A stretch of DNA of 15,216 nucleotides, taken from contig JANXXZ010000130.1 in NCBI GenBank assembly GCA_025350385.1, positions 1-15,216 on the forward strand. The letters are read 5' to 3'. Position 1 is the first letter of the stretch, and each line of letters begins with the position of its first letter. The DNA is from Bacteroidales bacterium. Its GTDB lineage: Bacteria; Bacteroidota; Bacteroidia; Bacteroidales; UBA4417. Both the position numbers and the translations under genes were made by a program. Shown here one piece after another: positions 6,488-12,762 of this stretch. Under the pieces are notes generated by a model. That model worked only from the letters and a program-made list of their open reading frames with translations. It was not told where the DNA came from and searched no databases.

Positions 6488-8647
6488 TTACTGTATTTTA
6501 TCCAACTGGTTTTCATTTCCTTTTCTGGTAAGTGTAACAAAACAAGCCAGGATGTAAAACCTTCTTGAACCTGGAATCAGAGTTGTGCTTCGATAGATGC
6601 CATTTCCATCAGGATTATCCGAAAAGCGCTGTCCGAACTCCTGCTTGAATCCCGGCAAATTGGTAACGGCGCCGTATATGATCACATTGGGCTTGTAAAG
6701 GAAACTCCAGCTTATGTCGAGGGATTGATAGGCTAAAGTATGCTCATTGTTGAATGTGCTGCTGTTCGGATTATTGTAAACCCGTGGGGAGGAATACCTG
6801 TAATTCACCCCGGGGTATGACCTGAGTTTGCCAAACCAATGCTTATAAACAATCGAAAAATTGTGCCTGCTGGCAAAGGTCGGGATGGCCATTTCCGGGT
6901 AATTCCTGTAATTGCGCCTGGTGTCGAGGCAGGAATAGGAAATCCAGTAATCACCGTTTTTAATACTCTTTTTATCACGCAGGAAAAGGTCAAATCCCCG
7001 GGCATAGCCACTTCCGCTGTTATTATAGCTTTCCGGGATATAAAAGGCGCCCTGGCTTTGTTTTGCAAGTTTGCTGTATTCTTTATCGTAAATCTCAATA
7101 CGGAGTGTACGGTCACTCTTCGATACCTGGTAACTGATAATATAGTGATCGGCCCTTTCATAGTTAAGGAGGTGAGTGTAAACCAGGTAATCATCGGACG
7201 GGTCCTGGTAAAACCAGCCATAGGCAACGGATAACTGGCTGTTTTGATCTAGCTTCCAGGCAGCGGTGAGCCTTGGAGCAAGATTTGACCGCTGCAGGTA
7301 GTCAGAATATTCAACCCTGGCACCAATACGGGCAACAAACCTCTTTGATGCGTACAATTCTCCTTCGATAAAGGCAGCCAATGTGTTGTTAGTGTATTTA
7401 TTAATAAAAGTATCTTCCGTGCTGTGATAGGTTTGTTGAATTGATTTCGTTAACCATTCTGCACCGGCCCTTATGGTTATCTTACGGCTTAACTCACGGG
7501 CAGCAACCTGTTTCAGGTGAAATCCATTCAATGATTTTTTAAAGCTGTTCCCATCGAATTGCACATTATCTTGGTCTCTAGTAAAAGAGGATGAAGTGGT
7601 TAAAATCCAATTTTCGCCGGCGTTGGTCTTGTAGGAAGTATTGATGAAGAAATTCCTGTTATCCAAACCGTAATCAATCATTTTTTCCTGGTTTAGGTCC
7701 AGCTGGGCCAGTGTAAAATTACCGTCATCAAAACTGCTGTATACTTTAAACATACCGGTTTTCCCGGTTTTCTGCCTGAAGCTGATCGCACCAAAAGTCG
7801 ATTCGGGGGCTTGTTTCCAGTCATAGTTCTGGGGTGCCAGATTCATATATGGGCCCAGGTTATTGTAGCCTAAAGTAGCAGTAACCGCCCCGGTCTTCCA
7901 GAGTTTGGTTGCGGCAATCTCAGGTCCGATCGACATGAACGAAAGGTCAAGCTGATCCTGCGATGGCATATCATTGGTACTGAGCAGTAAAACACTTGAA
8001 AGTGCCTGCCCGTATTCGGCTGAATACCCCCCGGTGCTAAAAATAGTTCCTTTGAACATGAACGGGTTGAAACGGCCACGGGTAGCTGTATTTGGCGCGG
8101 TTGAATTGTAGGGAGTCTGTACATAAGCCCCGTCAATGTATGTTTGTGACTCCTCGCTGTCGCCGCCTTTGACGAACAACCGCCCCGATTCACCATTGGG
8201 AGTGGTTCCTGGCAGGGTTTGCAGTGCGCCGAACACATCCCCGTTTGCTCCGGCTGTGGTAATCATATCCAGAGAACTGATGGTGTTGGCTTGCTTTTTA
8301 TCGCCTGCTTCGAAGGTGCCGGCCGTAATGGTTACAGCATCGAGTTTGCTGAAGGTTTCTTTCAGTTCAACGTCAAGCTGTATGGACTTCCCATTTAGTA
8401 TCACCTCGGTTGAAAAGGGCTCGTAACCTAAGAAATCCACAACAAGAGTATAGTTCCCGGTTTTCAGGGTTTTGAAATGAAAGTGCCCTGAGGCATCACT
8501 CGATACACCGTCGTAGGTGCCTTTCAGGTAAATGCTGGCACCGGGCAGGCTCCCGTCTTTCTGCGATCTAACAGTTCCGCTGATGGCTGTCTGGGCTGAT
8601 AACCCTGAACCAAGTAGTAAGAAAATAATTAGAGAATATATCTTCAT
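6488..8647 (-). CDS. TonB-dependent outer-membrane receptor
   Basis: A 719-residue receptor. Residues 1-19 are a signal peptide (cut near LSAQ). Residues 21-95 form a carboxypeptidase-regulatory-like domain (ISGTVRSQKDGSLPGASIYLKGT, then GNYTLVVDFLGYEP). A plug domain spans about 105-225, with TTAGANGDVFGALQTLPGT, RLFVKGGDSEESQTYIDG and the GGYSAEYGQALSSV strand. The remainder is a barrel rich in alternating aromatic strands. It should import an unidentified ligand using TonB energy. The plug and barrel do not look like SusC, and no SusD partner is present, so glycan uptake is unlikely; a metal complex or other small ligand is possible. After the last barrel-like strand (FYILACFVTL) there is a 13-residue charged tail rather than the usual terminal aromatic residue. 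A promoter-like site precedes the gene. Confidence 0.94.
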   Translation of the reverse strand: MKIYSLIIFLLLGSGLSAQTAISGTVRSQKDGSLPGASIYLKGTYDGVSSDASGHFHFKTLKTGNYTLVVDFLGYEPFSTEVILNGKSIQLDVELKETFSKLDAVTITAGTFEAGDKKQANTISSLDMITTAGANGDVFGALQTLPGTTPNGESGRLFVKGGDSEESQTYIDGAYVQTPYNSTAPNTATRGRFNPFMFKGTIFSTGGYSAEYGQALSSVLLLSTNDMPSQDQLDLSFMSIGPEIAATKLWKTGAVTATLGYNNLGPYMNLAPQNYDWKQAPESTFGAISFRQKTGKTGMFKVYSSFDDGNFTLAQLDLNQEKMIDYGLDNRNFFINTSYKTNAGENWILTTSSSFTRDQDNVQFDGNSFKKSLNGFHLKQVAARELSRKITIRAGAEWLTKSIQQTYHSTEDTFINKYTNNTLAAFIEGELYASKRFVARIGARVEYSDYLQRSNLAPRLTAAWKLDQNSQLSVAYGWFYQDPSDDYLVYTHLLNYERADHYIISYQVSKSDRTLRIEIYDKEYSKLAKQSQGAFYIPESYNNSGSGYARGFDLFLRDKKSIKNGDYWISYSCLDTRRNYRNYPEMAIPTFASRHNFSIVYKHWFGKLRSYPGVNYRYSSPRVYNNPNSSTFNNEHTLAYQSLDISWSFLYKPNVIIYGAVTNLPGFKQEFGQRFSDNPDGNGIYRSTTLIPGSRRFYILACFVTLTRKGNENQLDKIQ

Positions 8648-9099
8648 GACTTGTTTTGCGTTTATGATGCAAAAGTGCCATGCCTGTGAAGGAATATCAA
8701 ATTAAAGTTACCGGATTGTCGGATAAGGGTGATGAATTGTGTAGGAATAGCCCTAAAAGTTGTTTAAATTTTAAAAATCAATACCTGAAAAAAAAAGAGC
8801 AGGAAGTAAGGAGTAGGGAGAATTGTCAGTTGACGATTTCATTATGACGATTACTTTCGATCATCGCCCCGAAAAGGGTTGCCCCTCTCCTATTTACATG
8901 AGGAGAAACCAAAAAACATCATAACAGTATTATTTTGGAATATATTACAAAAATTAGGAAAGAACATACATGATTCTCACTTCTCCTTGCATACACATTC
9001 ATCCGGATTAACATTCATCTGTTAACAACAGCATAAATCCTGGTGCAACATTGGTTGGATGAATCACTAACAATAATCGTTTACTCCATCTAGTCTTAA
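8648..9099. other. Long intergenic region upstream of the receptor
   Basis: These 452 bp separate the four-gene exported block from the receptor and hold no ORF or RNA gene that I can support. They contain the receptor promoter-like site (8670-8701), a CGGAT direct repeat just beyond it (8712-8716, 8720-8724), a TGACGATT direct repeat (8831-8838, 8845-8852), a purine-rich run (about 8788-8822) and a modest stem-loop (8886-8906, TCTCCT / AGGAGA, 9-base loop). Confidence 0.6.
8670..8701 (-). promoter_or_regulatory. Bacteroidota-type promoter for the TonB-dependent receptor
   Basis: On the - strand a TTTG (8698-8701) is followed by 20 bases and then CACTTTTG (8670-8677). This matches the Bacteroidota pattern TTTG-N19-21-TAnnTTTG with one mismatch (C for T at the first base of the -7 box). 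The -7 box ends 22 nt before the ATG, the same distance as the box before the DUF998-like gene. It would start a short leader of about 15 nt. Confidence 0.55.
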
Positions 9100-9975
9100 T
9101 TATTTTTCCAATAGGTTCATTAACATCATTTCCTTTATATTCATACCACTGTAATTCTTAATAAAATATTCTCCTGTTTTTTTTGAGAACGATGTTTTTT
9201 CGATGCTGATAACTTTCATAGCGGTTACACTTTTACCGCCATTCTCAACAAAATCCATTTCTGTGAGTAAATAATTTTCCCGTGTTATCCCTATTCCCAG
9301 CATATTATTAGGATGTGATTGCTCCACTTTTGATTGTGACTGCCTGCTGGCAAGGTTTCCCATACCCATCGAGAACATCATTTGCGGATCGAAATCAACC
9401 CTTGCGTACCAAACACTCATCGTACCCGAGCGCAATACACCATTTTCATCCTTGGTGAATTCTTTCGAATATTCTTCGGCTGTGTATCCAAATACCTGTA
9501 TAGTTTTTCCGTTCTTTTTGAAATTATCCAGTTCATCTGCTTCCTTATTTTCAGTGGCAGTCTTTTCTTTTTCGGGTAAGGTTTTAGCAACTGCAGCAAT
9601 GCCTTTCCCTGCTCCTTTAAGCATACTTCGCATATCCATTACTTTTAAAACCTTACGATTCTTGTCAGGATCAGCAGGCATTGGCTCTTCACCAAAAGTA
9701 ATTGTCAAACCATCTTTTGTGCTTACCATAAAGTCCATATCCATATCTTTCTGGCTTTCTGATGGTTTCATGCCCATGATATCGCCGCTTTTAGTAAAAT
9801 AATAGATTACTGTTTCAGGAATTTTATTTTCCTCCCGGCTTATTTCATAGGTTACTGAATAATCAAAATTATATGCTGAAGGAACACTGTATACAGCAGC
9901 CTTCTGATTCTCTTGTGCACTTGTTCCTGAAATGAATAGTATGCAAAGGATAAACAAATAACCGGTTTTATTCAT
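9100..9975 (-). CDS. Secreted Met-rich protein, DUF4412-like
   Basis: A 291-residue protein with a signal peptide (about 1-20, ending GTSAQ). The layout suits DUF4412-type proteins: an N-terminal strand pattern FDYSVTYEI, then YYFTKSGDIMG, then the GKTIQVFGYTAEEYSKEF segment and a VWYARVDFDP strand, where an envelope protein reports a tagged or extracted species. This is by eye and moderate. The protein is unusually rich in methionine, 22 of 291 residues, in clusters (DIMGM, KDMDMDFM, QMMFSMGM, KEMMLM). The middle (about 120-150) is a lysine- and glutamate-rich helical linker. It is the last gene of the four-gene block, 58 bp after the FN3 protein. No activity is assigned. Confidence 0.7.
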   Translation of the reverse strand: MNKTGYLFILCILFISGTSAQENQKAAVYSVPSAYNFDYSVTYEISREENKIPETVIYYFTKSGDIMGMKPSESQKDMDMDFMVSTKDGLTITFGEEPMPADPDKNRKVLKVMDMRSMLKGAGKGIAAVAKTLPEKEKTATENKEADELDNFKKNGKTIQVFGYTAEEYSKEFTKDENGVLRSGTMSVWYARVDFDPQMMFSMGMGNLASRQSQSKVEQSHPNNMLGIGITRENYLLTEMDFVENGGKSVTAMKVISIEKTSFSKKTGEYFIKNYSGMNIKEMMLMNLLEK

Positions 9976-10033
9976 TGTAACAGGTTTTAACTATTCAAAT
10001 TAATTGGGTATATAATCTGATGCTGTGTGCACC

Positions 10034-12187
10034 TTATTTCAAGGAAGGACTAAAGTCGACATTAGTGGATTTAATAAGTAGTGATTCACCTCCATCTTTA
10101 TACACAGCCTTTATCGAATATTGGTAAATGCCTTTATTCAGATTGGCATCAATAAATGCATGTTGATCGGATGGAATGTTTTTATACGTCATTTTATCCT
10201 TTCCATTCACGGAGCGGTAAATCACAAACCAGGAATCGCCTTTTTCAGGATATTTCCAGGATAATTGAAGGGATTTGCCATCTTCAGATTTAATTACATT
10301 GAAATCCGTGATTTCTTTTCTTTTTCCTGAATCATACACGCGCACATTCATCGGAAACGATTTCTTAGAATGTAAGCCAGCATCATCCACGGCTTCGAGA
10401 GCATATTCGTACCACGTTTGCTTATTAACCTTATTATCATTAAAAGAGCTGACATTCATATCCAGTTTGATATAAGGTTCCCAGTTCTTCCCTTTCTCAC
10501 GCCGGTAAAGGATCTGGGAAACCACATCATGACTTGAACTGTTGACCCATTTCAGAAAAACACTGGTGTCCGTTACAAGGAAATTTGTGAACACTGGGCT
10601 TACAGGTGCAATCATATCAGGACGAAGCAGTTCAAGGACATCCGAATAGATGCTTGGGTTCCGGTTCCTGTCGAAGGCCACTATTTTATAATATACTTTT
10701 TTGGTCAGGGTCAGGACGGTGATACTGTCGGTAAATGCATTCGCGACCACAAAGTCATTTGAAACGACCGTAAAAGAATGGCTGAGATCGTTGGCTTTAT
10801 ATACCAGATATCCCATCAGGTCGGGTTCACTTCCCAGTTTCCACTTGAGATGCACGATACCGGTAGAATCAATTTTCCCTTCCAGTCCAACCGGCTTAGC
10901 AGGCGGGATGCTATCCAGCATAACCACATAAGCAGGTATGGAGGTACCCGCATTACCCGCAGTATCAATTGCCGAAACAACATAATAATTGGTTCCATGA
11001 GCCAGGGCGCTGGTATCAGTAAATTCAGTTACCGAAGTAACTAAAGGCGACAAATTCAGGGGTACGAAAGGACCGGAAGCTTTTTCTCCTCTTCCCACAA
11101 GGAAGCCTGCAAAATCGGGTTCTTTTATTTTTTTTGTCCAGGTTACAAGCACATTCGCCTTGCCTGTATTTTTTGCAGCCACATTTTCGGGAGGGGAAGG
11201 AGCCGTTTTATCTCTTCCCATTACCGGTATATCAGGGGAAGGTTTGCCAAGATCGCCAAAAGGGGTGATTCCAATAATCCGGTAATAGTATCGTCGGTAG
11301 TTCACAGGAAGGGAATCGTTAAGCTCAATTGTTGAATTTGGCGTAACTTGCTGCTCGGGTGTAAGTTGCACAAAAGGCCGCCGGTTAAGCCGTTTGAATG
11401 TTTTTCCCCCGTCATCGGAACGCTCATAATAATAGCCTGAAAAGTCCGAACTGGCTATCTGGCGGTTCCAGGTAAATTTTACCTTACGGTCCGATTCCTC
11501 CACGTTTATGGTTGGCATTTCAGGTGGTGTTATAACTTCGGCAGTATTGATAAGGACACCGCTTGTATCGGATTTGATAACAACAGGATCGGTTAATGCA
11601 AAAACTGCGTAGGCATAACTTTTCCCTTTCACGATGCTCTTATCAGTATACCTCAAGCCTAAACCGGTAGCAAGAAATGGGGATTGATCAGCCAGGAAAA
11701 GGGCCAGGGCATGTTCGTTCTCCAGTTCATATTTTTTATTCAGTGCTTCCTGCAAACTCATGCCTTCCTCCTTCTTTTTGCCGGGGGCTTCAGCTTTCGA
11801 TTTTCCGTACAATACCTGAGCACAGGCTGCAGCAAGGCTGTCGTTTTGTCCGGCCTTTTGTTTCCATTCGTCCAGGGTCCATGGTTTAATAGGCACTGCG
11901 GTTAATTTCACCCGGGTTGAAAGTACGATTTGCTTATTCCTGACTTCATACCTTAGCATGGAATATCCCGATTTATTGGCAAAATACCAAAGAGTGGCCT
12001 TTGCCGGAGCCCAGCGCAGCACCACCGAATCGCCATAGCTGCGGGCAATAAGCTGTAAATTGCGGGCAGGCGGCAAAGAATCTGATTTTACCTTCTGTGG
12101 TTGTCCGATAAGAGCGCCCTTATTTTGCTGAGCCAAAACAGGGACGCTTAAAATGAATGCGATGAGAATCAGAAATGATATTTTCAT
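10034..12187 (-). CDS. Secreted protein with six fibronectin type III-like modules
   Basis: A 717-residue exported protein with a signal peptide (1-19, ending PVLAQ). Six FN3-like modules can be seen, each opening with a proline-rich strand (PPxxP) and carrying the W...Y core and a YYYRI- or YYVVSA-like strand: about 40-215, 222-322, 328-424, 427-522, 527-617 and 624-712. The first is split by an insertion at about 86-170 that is charged, helical in look and holds WTLDEWKQKAGQND, AAACAQVLYGKSK and LQEALNKKYELENEHALALFLADQSP. FN3 arrays usually make extended surface or secreted scaffolds that bind proteins or sugars. No C-terminal type IX sorting domain is evident, so the anchor is unknown. 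It starts 11 bp after the 182-residue gene, so it is surely co-transcribed with it. Confidence 0.85.
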   Translation of the reverse strand: MKISFLILIAFILSVPVLAQQNKGALIGQPQKVKSDSLPPARNLQLIARSYGDSVVLRWAPAKATLWYFANKSGYSMLRYEVRNKQIVLSTRVKLTAVPIKPWTLDEWKQKAGQNDSLAAACAQVLYGKSKAEAPGKKKEEGMSLQEALNKKYELENEHALALFLADQSPFLATGLGLRYTDKSIVKGKSYAYAVFALTDPVVIKSDTSGVLINTAEVITPPEMPTINVEESDRKVKFTWNRQIASSDFSGYYYERSDDGGKTFKRLNRRPFVQLTPEQQVTPNSTIELNDSLPVNYRRYYYRIIGITPFGDLGKPSPDIPVMGRDKTAPSPPENVAAKNTGKANVLVTWTKKIKEPDFAGFLVGRGEKASGPFVPLNLSPLVTSVTEFTDTSALAHGTNYYVVSAIDTAGNAGTSIPAYVVMLDSIPPAKPVGLEGKIDSTGIVHLKWKLGSEPDLMGYLVYKANDLSHSFTVVSNDFVVANAFTDSITVLTLTKKVYYKIVAFDRNRNPSIYSDVLELLRPDMIAPVSPVFTNFLVTDTSVFLKWVNSSSHDVVSQILYRREKGKNWEPYIKLDMNVSSFNDNKVNKQTWYEYALEAVDDAGLHSKKSFPMNVRVYDSGKRKEITDFNVIKSEDGKSLQLSWKYPEKGDSWFVIYRSVNGKDKMTYKNIPSDQHAFIDANLNKGIYQYSIKAVYKDGGESLLIKSTNVDFSPSLK

Positions 12188-12198
12188 TGTACTAATTT

Positions 12199-12747
12199 TT
12201 ATTTCTTAATGACCAGAATTTTCGTTCCTCTTACCGGTGTTGAGGGCATACGGTATACAGCCGGGTCATAAGGAGAAGAACTTGAATTATTAATGAATTC
12301 TTCCTCCACGTTACCATATATTTTAAGCTCGGGTGGATTAAACCGGAAATTCAATACCACATTTACCTGGTTGTAGCTCGAGATCCTTACAAAATCACCA
12401 TAGGCAAGATTCGAAAAAGCCTGTTGAACATCATCCGAACTGTTAAAATAGTTTGCAGGATCACTGGCTATTTCGGAACTGAGATTGGATTTGACAATTG
12501 CGTATTCGAAAGCAATTTCTATCGGGATGCCATATCCGACTTTTACGCTATGACTATAACCCGGCTGGATGGCTCCCATATAAGCTCCGCCAGTTAATGA
12601 AGCAGAACCGGATTGATTACCCGTATTTATCAGGTTAAAGGCATTGTTGAATGACATCCGGGCCATCTGGGCCTCCCCTGATTTCAGTAATAAAACCATG
12701 AAAAGCAGAGAAAGGAAACAAGAAATAAAATTGAATTTTGTTGCCAT
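12199..12747 (-). CDS. Small secreted protein of unknown function
   Basis: A 182-residue protein. A long signal peptide (about 1-27, ending SGEAQ) directs export. The mature part is beta-rich with small residues (GSASLTGGAYMGAIQPGYSHSVKVGYGIP), an acidic and Asn-rich middle, a NVVLNFRFNPPELKIYGNVEEEF strand pair, and a basic C-terminus (VRGTKILVIKK). There is no Cys in the mature protein, no lipobox and no catalytic motif. It sits between the giant beta protein and the FN3 protein with gaps of 15 and 11 bp, so it is probably a subunit or adaptor of whatever they build. I do not recognise the family. Confidence 0.75.
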   Translation of the reverse strand: MATKFNFISCFLSLLFMVLLLKSGEAQMARMSFNNAFNLINTGNQSGSASLTGGAYMGAIQPGYSHSVKVGYGIPIEIAFEYAIVKSNLSSEIASDPANYFNSSDDVQQAFSNLAYGDFVRISSYNQVNVVLNFRFNPPELKIYGNVEEEFINNSSSSPYDPAVYRMPSTPVRGTKILVIKK

Positions 12748-12762
12748 AAGACCTATTTTTGC

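Noticed and set aside
6805..8426. Several open frames inside the receptor gene on both strands (6805-7227, 6839-7234, 7870-8238, 8136-8426)
   Set aside because: The receptor frame is intact from signal peptide to barrel, and these products are low-complexity reading of its codons. They are not signs of a frameshift.
8886..8906. Stem-loop TCTCCT / AGGAGA as terminator of the exported block
   Set aside because: The stem is only 6 bp, the loop is 9 bases, no T-run follows on the - strand, and it is nearly 200 bp after the stop codon. Kept only as a note in the intergenic entry.
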